Origin: Caulobacteraceae bacterium
GTDB lineage: Bacteria; Pseudomonadota; Alphaproteobacteria; Caulobacterales; Caulobacteraceae
Direction: 5' to 3'
DNA length: 40,828 nucleotides
Assembly (NCBI GenBank): GCA_947475415.1
Contig: CANJLH010000027.1
Location: 1 to 40,828, forward strand
The translations under genes and the position numbers were made by a program. The notes beneath the pieces are model-generated. The model was not told the origin of the DNA, made no database searches, and saw nothing but the letters and a program-made list of their open reading frames with translations. The stretch's first letter is position 1. Each line of letters opens with the position of its first letter. This document shows positions 17,247 through 25,086 of this stretch, one piece after another.

Positions 17247-18113
17247 TCAGATTGGTTTGACGAACCGCATGGTCATGCGGTCGCTCTCGCCGATCACGTC
17301 ATAGGGCGCGTGATCGAAACCTGGGTTATCGGGCTGTCCCCTGGGGGAGGACCGGCGCACCGGCGGCAGTGTCCAGACGCCGAAGGGGTGGTTGCGGTCG
17401 TCGGCAGGATTGGCGTTGATTTCGGACGTCCGGTCCAGGACGAACCCCGCCTCCTGGGCCAACTGGATCGCATAGGCCTGTTGGACATAGCCGTCTCCGG
17501 CCAGGGGGTCCTGGACCCCGCCAGGCGCGGCCCTATGTTCCTCGATCCCCAGCACGCCGCCGGGCTTCAATGCCGTGAAGGCGTCATGGAACGCTTTTTC
17601 GGCGATGCCGGCCGCCATCCAGTTGTGCAGGTTGCGCAAGAACAGCGCGAGGTCGGCGGAACCGGCCGGCGCAACCTCCTCGCTGGTGGGTCCGAACGCC
17701 GTGATGGCGACGTCGCCATAGAGCCCGGGATTCGCCTTAAGCTTGGCGCGGAACACCTCGACCATCCCGGACGCGGCGTCACCGGGCGCGCCAACTTGCA
17801 GATTGGCCGCGTAAAGCTTGCCGCCGTTGGCGGCGAGATAGGGCGCGATGATATCGGTGTACCAGCCGGCGCCGGGCCAGAATTCCACAACGGTCTGCCC
17901 AGGCGCGAGGCCCCAGAAGGTCAGGCTTTCCACAGGCCGCCGCCAGATGTCGCGGGCGCGATCCGCCGACGAGCGCCAGGGCCCCGATGCAGCCTGGGCG
18001 ATGGTCATAGCGCCGTCGCCGCGGGCAGGTCCCCGGCCACATCCGACGAGCAGGCCGCCCGCCGCCGCGATCAGGGCCCGACGAGAGAAATGAGACGCGC
18101 GAGCGGCGATCAT
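17247..18113 (-). CDS. Exported methyltransferase-fold protein, paralogue 1
   Basis: A 288-residue protein with a SAM-methyltransferase-like core and an export signal. Residues 10-25 carry twin arginines (SRRALIAAAGG) and the lipobox LLVGC with Cys25, suggesting a Tat-exported lipoprotein. Motif I is the variant VVEFWPGAGWYTDI. Further shared features are LHNWMAAG, GGVLGIEEHRA and the end ESDRMTMRFVKP. It resembles what I know as COG4798-type predicted methyltransferases. The next gene upstream (18147-18998) is clearly a paralogue, so this is a tandem duplication. Reaction unknown; SAM is not expected outside the cytoplasm. Confidence 0.78.
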   Translation of the reverse strand: MIAARASHFSRRALIAAAGGLLVGCGRGPARGDGAMTIAQAASGPWRSSADRARDIWRRPVESLTFWGLAPGQTVVEFWPGAGWYTDIIAPYLAANGGKLYAANLQVGAPGDAASGMVEVFRAKLKANPGLYGDVAITAFGPTSEEVAPAGSADLALFLRNLHNWMAAGIAEKAFHDAFTALKPGGVLGIEEHRAAPGGVQDPLAGDGYVQQAYAIQLAQEAGFVLDRTSEINANPADDRNHPFGVWTLPPVRRSSPRGQPDNPGFDHAPYDVIGESDRMTMRFVKPI

Positions 18114-18146
18114 GAGCGACCCTGGCGGGGCCCCTTGGTCAAAGGC

Positions 18147-18998
18147 TCAGCCCGGCTTGACGAACCGCAGGGTCATGCGGTCGCTCTCGCCGATGGCGTC
18201 ATATTTGGCGCGATCGAAATCCGCGGGCGTCTCGACCCCGGCGCGGGAATTCATCCGGACGGGCGGTAGGGTCCAGACACCGAACGGGTGGTCCTTGGTG
18301 TCCTTGGGATTGGCGTTAACCTCCGACTGGGCGGCCAGCTTGAAGCCCGCCTTTTGCGCCGCGGCGATCACATTGGCCACGGCCACGTAGCCGTCTCGCG
18401 CCTCGGGAACCTGAGCGCGCGGATCGGCGCGATGCTCCTCCACCGCAAGGACGCCGCCGGACTTGAGAACGGCGAAGAAATCGGCCATCGCCTTGTCGAG
18501 CGTGCCGGGCGTCCACATCCAGTTGTGGATATTGCGGGCGGTTATGACCATGTCGGCGGACCTGGGCGGCCCAAGCGGCTTGGACTGGGCGCCGAAGTTG
18601 GCGTAGGCGATCTTCCCCCACTTGCCGGCGTCCGCATACTTGGCCTCAAAGGCGGCGCGACCCTTGCGGGCCTGTTCCGAAAGCTGCGGATTGTCGAGGT
18701 CGGCGACGCCGGCGACATAATGGCCGCGTGTCGCCTTGGCGTAGGGTGCCAGGATCTCGGTCCAGTAGCCAGTGCCCGGGATGATCTCGATGACCGTCTG
18801 ACGGGGCTTCAGGCCCCAGAAGGCTAGGGATTCAAGAGGATGGCGCGCGCTGTCGCGGGCCACGGAGTCGGGCGCGCGGTCGGCGCTGGCCACGGCGGCG
18901 GCGAGGGCTGCGTCCTTGGCGCGGGCCGCAGGCGCCGCGAGCGCCAGCAGGACCAGTGAGGCGGCGAGGGTTCGCCCAATGCCAGACAGGCGCTTCAT
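18147..18998 (-). CDS. Exported methyltransferase-fold protein, paralogue 2
   Basis: A 283-residue paralogue of the neighbouring gene, with a Sec-type signal peptide (LAASLVLLALAAPAARA, cleavage after ARA) in place of the Tat-lipoprotein signal. Shared blocks are LESLAFWGLKPRQTVIEIIPGTGYWTEI, NIHNWMW, GGVLAVEEHRADP, HPFGVWTLPPVR and the end ESDRMTLRFVKPG. The ATG at 18998 is preceded by AGGAGA with good spacing. It is divergent from the small heat-shock gene and probably co-transcribed with paralogue 1, 33 bases on. Confidence 0.8.
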   Translation of the reverse strand: MKRLSGIGRTLAASLVLLALAAPAARAKDAALAAAVASADRAPDSVARDSARHPLESLAFWGLKPRQTVIEIIPGTGYWTEILAPYAKATRGHYVAGVADLDNPQLSEQARKGRAAFEAKYADAGKWGKIAYANFGAQSKPLGPPRSADMVITARNIHNWMWTPGTLDKAMADFFAVLKSGGVLAVEEHRADPRAQVPEARDGYVAVANVIAAAQKAGFKLAAQSEVNANPKDTKDHPFGVWTLPPVRMNSRAGVETPADFDRAKYDAIGESDRMTLRFVKPG

Positions 18999-19082
18999 GA
19001 AATTCTCCTGGACCTGAATTCGCAGCGGCCAGCCTATCCCCCGGAACGCCGAGCGCAAGCCGCCTTGCGCCGGCGCCGGCCT

Positions 19083-19110
19083 CTTGAAACCCGCAGCCGG
19101 CATCCCACCT
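19083..19110 (+). promoter_or_regulatory. Candidate sigma32 heat-shock promoter for hsp20
   Basis: CTTGAAA at 19083-19089 is an exact match to the sigma32 -35 box. About 14-15 bases on lies CCCACCT (19104-19110), a partial match to the CCCCAT-type -10. It would start an mRNA with a leader of about 100 bases before the heat-shock gene. Confidence 0.5.
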
Positions 19111-19192
19111 AGAATATCGAAGGTGCTGGAATTCCGGGCCTTCCGGGCGCGACGAGGCCAGACGGCTCGCCGAACCTGCATGACAACAACCC

Positions 19193-19215
19193 TTGCTTCC
19201 TTAAAGAAGGTGAAC
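19193..19215 (+). promoter_or_regulatory. Possible ROSE-like RNA thermometer hairpin
   Basis: In the leader of the small heat-shock gene TTGCTTCCTT (19193-19202) is followed by AAAG and then the Shine-Dalgarno AAGGTGAAC (19207-19215). CCTT pairs perfectly with AAGG, and the flanking U-rich TTGCT can add only weak pairs. ROSE thermometers carry exactly such a UYGCU tract opposite the Shine-Dalgarno. A second small hairpin CGGC-TC-GCCG lies upstream at about 19163. Confidence 0.4.
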
Positions 19216-19218
19216 GCT

Positions 19219-19671
19219 ATGCGTGCGATCGATTTCTCCCCCCTTTACCGCTCAGTCGTCGGTTTCGACCGGGTCGCTGATCTGCTGCAGACGGCGACGA
19301 CCGAAGCGGCCTCCGGCTACCCGCCCTACAATATCGAGCGGGTGGACGATAACGCCTACCGCGTCGAGATCGCGGTGGCGGGCTTCAAGCCGGACGAACT
19401 CAACATCGAGGTCAAGGAAAACCTCTTGACCGTCCAGGGCCGCAAGACCGCCAATGACGAAGCTCGGCGGTTCGTGCATCGCGGTCTGGCCGAACGCAAT
19501 TTCGAACGTCGCTTCCAGCTGGCCGACTATGTGGTGGTGACCGACGCCCAGTTGGCCGATGGCCTGCTTTCGATCTCGCTCCAGCGCGAGCTGCCAGAGG
19601 CGCTCAAGCCGCGCCGGATCGAAATCGGGACTGGCAAGTCCACACTCATCGAAGGCGAGATGGCGGCCTAG
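19219..19671 (+). CDS. Small heat-shock protein, Hsp20/alpha-crystallin family
   Basis: A 150-residue cytosolic holdase. The N-terminus MRAIDFSPLYRSVVGFDRV is the IbpA-type start; the alpha-crystallin domain follows (YPPYNIERVDDNAYRVEIAVAGF to LSISLQREL), with the C-terminal PRRIEI giving the IxI-like tail. I chose the ATG at 19219, which has AAGG 9 bases upstream and matches the family start. Regulation is probably by sigma32 and possibly by an RNA thermometer. A strong terminator follows. Confidence 0.93.
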   Translation: MRAIDFSPLYRSVVGFDRVADLLQTATTEAASGYPPYNIERVDDNAYRVEIAVAGFKPDELNIEVKENLLTVQGRKTANDEARRFVHRGLAERNFERRFQLADYVVVTDAQLADGLLSISLQRELPEALKPRRIEIGTGKSTLIEGEMAA

Positions 19672-19698
19672 TTCCCCCCAACCAGGCTTCTGTCTCCC

Positions 19699-19733
19699 AA
19701 GGGGTGGCGCGCAGGCTTGCGCCGCCCCTTTCT
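19699..19733 (+). terminator. Rho-independent-type terminator after hsp20
   Basis: Arm 19699-19710 pairs with arm 19719-19730 in 12 continuous base pairs (one G-U), with an 8-base loop; the stem closes with AA/TT and runs into TTTCTT. It lies 28 bases after the stop codon. The converging pentapeptide gene ends at 19743. Confidence 0.8.
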
Positions 19734-19742
19734 TCGTGGGCG

Positions 19743-20951
19743 TCAGCCGGCGGCAAGCCCCCTTGCCCCTTCGCAGTCCGCGCCGGACAGATCGGCTTGG
19801 GCGAAGCGGGCGCCGATGAGGTTCGCGGCCTTCAGGTCCGCACCGCGCAAATTGGCGCCGCGCAGGTCCGCGTCCTTCAGGTCGCAGGCCATCTTGCGGC
19901 CTCCCGGTACGTCCAAGGACCCCAGGCAAGCGCCGCGCAGATCCGCACCGGCCAGCCGGGCCCCCGCCAGGCGCGCGCCGCGCATGTCCGCACCGCGAAG
20001 GTCGCAGGCGCGGAAGTCAGCCCCTTCGAGGCGCGCGCCTTGGAGCTGCACGCCCATCAAATTGAGCCCATAGAACACCGCGTTCTGCGCCGTAAGCGCC
20101 GTCAGATCGAAGCCGCGCAGGGGACCGACGCCGCGCAGATCGGCGCCGCTGAGGTCGGCGGGCGCGCCTTCACGCCCGCCTGACTGGCACCAGCTAGCAT
20201 GACTGCGTATTCGCTCGCCCAGCGGCGGCTCGGGCTTGTCGCCGGACGGTGTGTCCGTCAAGGCGCCGGTGAGGTCGGCCTCGCCCAGGCTTCCTTCATC
20301 CGTCGTCGCGCCAACCAGGACGCTGTCGCGCAGATCGGCGCCCTTCAGGTCGGCGCCGGAGAGGTCGGCGCTGGCCAGGGTCGCCTGGCTGAGGTTGGCG
20401 CGAACCATCTTCGCGTCCTTTAGGATCGCGTCGGTGAAGTCGGCCCGCACGGCGTTGACGCCGGACAGGCGGGAACGGAAAAGATTGGCGCCGGCCAGGA
20501 TGGCGCGGCGCCAGCCACTGGCCGGCGCAGCCTCCAGCGGCGCACGCATGCCCTGGACCGGATCGACCGCCGAAATCGCGGCCTCGCGCAGATCGGCCTC
20601 GAACAGGTCGGCGCCGGTGAGGTTTGCGCCGCGCAGGCAAGCACCACGCAGGTCGGCGCGCACCAGCATCGCCTCCGTGAGGTCCGCCCGCTGCAGATCC
20701 GCGCCATAGAAATTCGTCCGCTCCAGGTTGGCGCCCACGAAGCGGCAATCGGAGAGGCTCGCGCCGGTGAAATCGGCCTCGCGCAGGTTGCGGCCGCCAA
20801 GGTCGAGGCCGCTTAAGTCAAGCCAGGCGAACATGGCGTGAGCACCGCCGGACTTGCCGCTCAGCAGGCGCTCGTGGCCGGTGCAGATGGCGTCGACGTC
20901 GGCCTGGCTCAGGCGGGGCGTCACAGTTGCGGACGCAGATGATGTGGCCAT
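19743..20951 (-). CDS. Pentapeptide-repeat protein with two head-helix modules
   Basis: A 402-residue protein. Runs of A(D/N)LxxAxL pentapeptides span about residues 44-125, 148-230 and 265-395, expected to fold as right-handed beta-helices. Before the first run is a helical head with HERLLSGKSGGAH (26-38), and before the last is a related head HASWCQSGGREGAPADLSG (251-269). Function is not predictable; known relatives include DNA-gyrase protectors and membrane-associated scaffolds. The ATG at 20951 precedes the family-like SQADVDAI head. It is the third gene of gpmA-deaminase-pentapeptide, 37 bases after the deaminase stop. Confidence 0.88.
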   Translation of the reverse strand: MATSSASATVTPRLSQADVDAICTGHERLLSGKSGGAHAMFAWLDLSGLDLGGRNLREADFTGASLSDCRFVGANLERTNFYGADLQRADLTEAMLVRADLRGACLRGANLTGADLFEADLREAAISAVDPVQGMRAPLEAAPASGWRRAILAGANLFRSRLSGVNAVRADFTDAILKDAKMVRANLSQATLASADLSGADLKGADLRDSVLVGATTDEGSLGEADLTGALTDTPSGDKPEPPLGERIRSHASWCQSGGREGAPADLSGADLRGVGPLRGFDLTALTAQNAVFYGLNLMGVQLQGARLEGADFRACDLRGADMRGARLAGARLAGADLRGACLGSLDVPGGRKMACDLKDADLRGANLRGADLKAANLIGARFAQADLSGADCEGARGLAAG

Positions 20952-20988
20952 GGTCGCCGAACCTAGTTCGCGAGCCTTAACGGCGCAT

Positions 20989-21450
20989 TTATTCGCCGCC
21001 GCTTGCCGCCGCCGGACGATAGTCCGCGTAGAGCGCCGCGGCCTCCTCGCGCAGCATCCCCAGGACGACCCCAATTCCCGCGGCGCGCAGCCGCTCAGCG
21101 CCCTGGCCGGAGGCGAAGGCGGAGGCATCTTCACAGGCGATCATCACCTGGGCCACGCCGGCGGCGATCAGTCGGTCCGCGCAGGCGACCCCACCGGACG
21201 AGCGCGCGCCGCAGGGTTCAAGCGTGACATAAACGGTTGCGCCCTCGGCCCTTGCACCAGCCTGGTCCAGCGCCTGTTCCTCGGCGTGGGGGCGCCCCCC
21301 CTCAGCGGTGGCGGCCTGAGCGACGGCCCGGCCACCGACTACGATGACGCAGCCCACCGCCGGGTTTTCTCCGGTCAGGCCCACGCTGGCCTGGGCGAGC
21401 GAGATGGCCTGGCGCATATGGCGCAAATCGGATTTGGTGGCGGAGGACAT
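20989..21450 (-). CDS. Stand-alone RibD-type cytidine/pyrimidine deaminase domain
   Basis: A 153-residue zinc deaminase. The motifs GENPAVGCVIV (27-37), HAEEQAL (55-61) and TLEPCGARSSGGVAC (76-90) correspond to the deaminase half of RibD. The spacing between the two zinc cysteines (80 and 90) is one residue longer than the usual PCxHxGRTPPC, and the reductase half of RibD is absent. It may deaminate the riboflavin intermediate or another nucleotide. The ATG at 21450 is 5 bases beyond the gpmA stop, so translation is probably coupled. Confidence 0.75.
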   Translation of the reverse strand: MSSATKSDLRHMRQAISLAQASVGLTGENPAVGCVIVVGGRAVAQAATAEGGRPHAEEQALDQAGARAEGATVYVTLEPCGARSSGGVACADRLIAAGVAQVMIACEDASAFASGQGAERLRAAGIGVVLGMLREEAAALYADYRPAAASGGE

Positions 21451-21454
21451 CACC

Positions 21455-22165
21455 TCACGCGGCCGGGAGCGGCGTCGCGCGGGCCTGGTCAAGGTAACGG
21501 GCGGTGAGGGGCTTCAAACCCGAGTCGAGATCCACCACCAGCGGATTGCCGGTTGGCACCTCAACATCGATGATCGCCTCGGCGGTGAGGCCATAGATGA
21601 GCTTGACGATGGCGCGCAGAGAATTGCCATGGGCGGCGACCAGCAGGGTCTCGCCCGCGGAAAGGCGCGGCGCGATGTCGGAGTTCCAATAGGGCTGCAC
21701 CCGCTCGAGTGTTGTCTTCAGGCTTTCAGTTAGCGGCAGCATCGCGCCCGCGTAGCGTCGGTCGCCGGCGAAGTCGAATTCACCGCCCGGTTCGAGCGGC
21801 GGCGGCGGAATGTCATATGACCGGCGCCAGACCTTCACCTGATCGGCGCCGTGCAGCTTGGCGGTTTCGGTTTTATTGAGACCGGTGAGACCTCCGTAGT
21901 GGCGCTCATTCAACCGCCAGTCCTTGATCTCCGGCACGAAAGCCTGTCCCGCGGCGGCCAGAGCCAGCCAGGAAGTGCGGATGGCGCGGGTCAGCACGGA
22001 GGTGAACACCCGGTCGATGACCAGGCCCTCGGCCTTGATGAGTTCGCCGCCCTTTCGCGCCTGGGCCTCGCCCTCGGCGGTCAAATCCACGTCGACCCAG
22101 CCGGTGAAGCGGTCTTCAAGATTCCACTGGCTCTGGCCGTGGCGGAGCAGAATGAGTGTTGGCAA
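21455..22165 (-). CDS. 2,3-bisphosphoglycerate-dependent phosphoglycerate mutase
   Basis: A 236-residue glycolytic enzyme interconverting 3- and 2-phosphoglycerate. The catalytic motif LLRHGQSQWN (phospho-acceptor His9), RLNERHYGGLTGLNK and VAAHGNSLRAIVK are intact. Length is close to the family's 230-250. It heads a leftward series with the deaminase and pentapeptide genes and is divergent from the kdsD operon. Confidence 0.93.
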   Translation of the reverse strand: MPTLILLRHGQSQWNLEDRFTGWVDVDLTAEGEAQARKGGELIKAEGLVIDRVFTSVLTRAIRTSWLALAAAGQAFVPEIKDWRLNERHYGGLTGLNKTETAKLHGADQVKVWRRSYDIPPPPLEPGGEFDFAGDRRYAGAMLPLTESLKTTLERVQPYWNSDIAPRLSAGETLLVAAHGNSLRAIVKLIYGLTAEAIIDVEVPTGNPLVVDLDSGLKPLTARYLDQARATPLPAA

Positions 22166-22182
22166 GACGGATCTCCGGGCTA

Positions 22183-22201
22183 CTAGCGCGACAGGCGCTA
22201 G
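22183..22201. promoter_or_regulatory. Inverted repeat in the gpmA/kdsD-operon intergenic region
   Basis: CTAGCGC-GACAG-GCGCTAG is a perfect 7-bp inverted repeat with a 5-base spacer. Its placement 18 bases before gpmA and upstream of the divergent operon suits an operator or a leader hairpin. No known regulator matched. Confidence 0.4.
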
Positions 22202-22242
22202 GCTGCGGCCCGCCGCCCGTCAAGCGGTGCGCTCAGGCGGGG

Positions 22243-22272
22243 TTGGCCGGACCGGCGGTGAAGGTCTATACC
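22243..22272 (+). promoter_or_regulatory. Candidate sigma70 promoter of a leaderless operon
   Basis: TTGGCC (about 22243-22248) and TATACC (22267-22272) are spaced by 18 bases. Transcription would begin around 22279-22280, which is the A of the ATG of the 81-residue gene, so the mRNA may have no leader. No Shine-Dalgarno is visible before that ATG, in keeping with this. Confidence 0.45.
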
Positions 22273-22279
22273 AGCGCGG

Positions 22280-22525
22280 ATGCTCGATCGCCTCTATCTG
22301 CCGCTGCTGGCCATCCTCGCGGTGCTGACGACGGCCTTCGCCGCGGTCTGGCCGCAGGGACTTGGCGACCGCTCGCCAGCGCCCTTTGGGAGAGAGCCCG
22401 TTCAACGCACCGCGCAGATGCAGGCGGCTATGAAACGCGAAACAGAGGCTTCGGAGCGGCGGCTGAACCGCGCTCGCGAGGCGGTGCGCGACCTGCAGGC
22501 CCAGACCCTGGCGCGGGGTCAATGA
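22280..22525 (+). CDS. Small single-pass membrane protein upstream of kdsD
   Basis: An 81-residue protein. Residues 5-24 are hydrophobic (LYLPLLAILAVLTTAFAAVW); the remainder is charged and helical (KRETEASERRLNRAREAVRDLQ), possibly coiled coil. Function unknown. Its stop overlaps the kdsD start by ATGA, strong evidence that it is translated and coupled to kdsD. It could be an accessory protein of envelope sugar metabolism, but nothing in it says so. Confidence 0.7.
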   Translation: MLDRLYLPLLAILAVLTTAFAAVWPQGLGDRSPAPFGREPVQRTAQMQAAMKRETEASERRLNRAREAVRDLQAQTLARGQ

Positions 22526-23487
22526 GCGACTCCGACGCTGTCGCGGCGGGCCGTCGCGTGCTTTCCGCCGAGGCCCAGGCCCTCACCCTCCAGGCGAGCC
22601 TACTGGACGGGCGATTCGCGCAAGCCGTGGATCTGCTGTTCGCGGCGAAAGGGCGGATCATCTGCACCGGAATTGGCAAGTCGGGACATGTGGCGCGCAA
22701 GATCGCCGCCACCTTCGCCTCCACCGGCGCGCCGGCGAGCTTCGTCCACGCCGCCGAGGCCAGCCACGGGGATCTCGGGGCGATCGGGGCCGGCGACGTG
22801 GTGCTGGCGCTGTCGAAAACCGGCGAGAGCCGCGAATTGGCGGATGTGATCGGCTACGCTAAGCGTTTCGGCCTGCCGCTTATCGCCATGACCGCCGCGC
22901 CGGACAGCGCGCTCGGACGCGCTGCTGACGCAGTGCTGGAAATCGCGAACGCGCCTGAGGCCGCGGACACGCTGAACGCGCCGACCACCTCGACAACCCT
23001 GCAGATGGCCCTGGGCGACGCCCTGGCGGTGGCGGTGCTGGAGCGGCGGGGGTTCACGCCGGCGGACTTCGGGCGACTGCACCCCGGCGGCAAGTTGGGG
23101 GCGATGCTGCGCACGGTGGGCGACCTGATGCACGGCGCGGCGGAACTGCCGTTGGTCAGCCCGGACGCGCCCATGCGCGAGGCGCTGCTGGTGATGACAC
23201 AGAGGCGATTTGGCGTGGTGGGCGTGCGGGAATCCAGCGGCGCGCTCTCAGGCGTGATTACCGATGGCGATCTGCGACGCCACATAGATGGTCTGATGGA
23301 TCGCACCGCTGGCGAGGTGATGACCCCCGGTCCGCGCAAGACCGCCCACCCCGACATGCTGGCGTCCGAGGCCCTAGCGCTGATGAGCGACCCGCCGCCC
23401 TCGGTTACGGTGATGTTCGTAGTTCAGGATTCGCGGCCGGTCGGCATTTTGCACGTGCATGACCTGCTGAGGGCCGGGGTGATGTGA
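22522..23487 (+). CDS. Arabinose-5-phosphate isomerase (KdsD/KpsF)
   Basis: A 321-residue enzyme that makes D-arabinose 5-phosphate from ribulose 5-phosphate, the first step to Kdo. An N-terminal SIS domain (GIGKSGHVARKIAATFASTG, ASHGDLGAIGAGD, LSKTGESREL) is followed by two CBS domains (from VGDLMHG; ending in VGILHVHDLLRAGVM). Length equals the family's. Unlike many relatives it is not followed by lpt genes but by a hexose-phosphate mutase, placing it in a sugar-precursor locus. Confidence 0.93.
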   Translation: MSDSDAVAAGRRVLSAEAQALTLQASLLDGRFAQAVDLLFAAKGRIICTGIGKSGHVARKIAATFASTGAPASFVHAAEASHGDLGAIGAGDVVLALSKTGESRELADVIGYAKRFGLPLIAMTAAPDSALGRAADAVLEIANAPEAADTLNAPTTSTTLQMALGDALAVAVLERRGFTPADFGRLHPGGKLGAMLRTVGDLMHGAAELPLVSPDAPMREALLVMTQRRFGVVGVRESSGALSGVITDGDLRRHIDGLMDRTAGEVMTPGPRKTAHPDMLASEALALMSDPPPSVTVMFVVQDSRPVGILHVHDLLRAGVM

Positions 23488-23568
23488 CCTAACCTTAACG
23501 GGTGGCGTGGCAGGTTGCGCCCACAGTCGGCGCCCGACGCCCACATTCACCGCTCGACGGACGTTCAG

Positions 23569-25071
23569 ATGCTTCAGGCCCCCCGCGCCGATATTGTCGT
23601 CAACACCGCCGCCTTCGAGAACCTGCCGCTAGTGAAGGCGACGGGATTTCGCGAATATGATGCGCGCTGGCTGTTCGGCCCGGACATCAATCTGCTGGGC
23701 ATTCAGGCCCTCGGCCTGGGCCTGGGGACCTATATCCATGAGCTCGGCCATTCGCGGATCGTCGTCGGCCATGACTACCGATCCTATTCGCTGACCATCA
23801 AACAGGCCCTGACTTTGGGGCTGATCGGGGCTGGCTGCGAGGTGTTGGACATCGGACTGGCGCTGACGCCTACCGCCTATTTCGCCCAGTTCGACCTGGA
23901 CGCGCCCTGCGTGGCCATGGTCACCGCCAGCCACAATGAGAACGGCTGGACCGGGGTGAAGATGGGCGCCCAGCGGCCGCTGACCTTTGGGCCTGACGAA
24001 ATGGGCCGGTTGAGGGACATCGTGCTGGCGGGGACCTGGAAGGAACGCCCCGGCGGCAAGCTGACCCATATCGACGGCGTTGGGGAACGCTACATCGCCG
24101 ACGCGGCGTCGCGGACCAGCCTCAGCCGCCCACTGAAGGTGGTTTGCGCCTGCGGCAACGGCACCGCCGGCGCCTTCGCGCCCGAGGCCCTGCGGCGCAT
24201 GGGCGTGGCCGTGGTGGTGGAGATGGACTGCGAGCTCGATCACAGTTTCCCGAAATACAATCCAAACCCCGAGGACAGCGTCATGTTGCACGCCATGGCC
24301 CAGGCGGTGCGCGACTATAACGCCGACCTGGCGCTGGGCTTTGACGGCGACGGCGACCGCTGCGGCGTGGTGGACGACGAAGGGGAGGAGATCTTCGCCG
24401 ACAAGATCGGGCTGATGCTGGCCCGGGACCTGTCGGCCCTGCACAGTGACGCGACCTTCGTTGTCGACGTGAAGTCCACCGGCCTGTTCGCCACCGACGA
24501 AGTGCTGAAGTCCAACGGCGCCACCACGGTCTATTGGAAAACCGGGCATTCCTACATCAAGCGCAAGACCGCTGAACTGGGCGCGCTGGCGGGCTTTGAG
24601 AAAAGCGGCCACTTCTTTTTCAATCCGCCGATCGGCCGCGGTTATGACTGCGGAATTGTCTCGGCTGCCGCGATCCTGGCGATGCTCGACCGCAACCCGG
24701 GCAAGAAGCTCTCAGACCTGAAAAAGGCCCTGCCGGTCGCCTACACCTCGCTCACCATGTCGCCGCACTGCGCGGACGAGTTGAAGTATGGCGTCGTCGA
24801 CGATGTGGTGGCCGAATACAAGGCTCTCCAGGCCCGCGGCGAAACCATCCTAGGGCGGCGGATCACCGAACTGATCACGGTGAACGGCGTGCGCGTAGCG
24901 CTGGAGGACGGCTCCTGGGTGCTGGTGCGCGCCTCGTCGAACAAGCCCGAAATCGTGGTGGTGGTGGAAAGCGCCCGTTCAGAGGACGACATGCGCGCTC
25001 TATTCCGCGAAGAGGTGAAACCCAGGTTGGCGAAGCGCGCCGAGGTCGGCGCCTACAACCAAGAGATCTGA
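23569..25071 (+). CDS. Phosphomannomutase/phosphoglucomutase
   Basis: A 500-residue alpha-D-phosphohexomutase, expected to convert Man-6-P or Glc-6-P to the 1-phosphate for sugar-nucleotide synthesis. Motifs are the phospho-serine loop VTASHNENGWTGVK, the metal loop GFDGDGDRCGVVD, the sugar-binding FEKSGHFFF and the C-terminal phosphate-binding VRASSNKPEIVV. The ATG at 23569 (MLQAPRADIV) is preferred; an earlier in-frame ATG at 23515 adds 18 residues. ManB/AlgC-type specificity is likely but cannot be fixed. Confidence 0.9.
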   Translation: MLQAPRADIVVNTAAFENLPLVKATGFREYDARWLFGPDINLLGIQALGLGLGTYIHELGHSRIVVGHDYRSYSLTIKQALTLGLIGAGCEVLDIGLALTPTAYFAQFDLDAPCVAMVTASHNENGWTGVKMGAQRPLTFGPDEMGRLRDIVLAGTWKERPGGKLTHIDGVGERYIADAASRTSLSRPLKVVCACGNGTAGAFAPEALRRMGVAVVVEMDCELDHSFPKYNPNPEDSVMLHAMAQAVRDYNADLALGFDGDGDRCGVVDDEGEEIFADKIGLMLARDLSALHSDATFVVDVKSTGLFATDEVLKSNGATTVYWKTGHSYIKRKTAELGALAGFEKSGHFFFNPPIGRGYDCGIVSAAAILAMLDRNPGKKLSDLKKALPVAYTSLTMSPHCADELKYGVVDDVVAEYKALQARGETILGRRITELITVNGVRVALEDGSWVLVRASSNKPEIVVVVESARSEDDMRALFREEVKPRLAKRAEVGAYNQEI

Positions 25072-25086
25072 CAGGCCGATCGGCGC

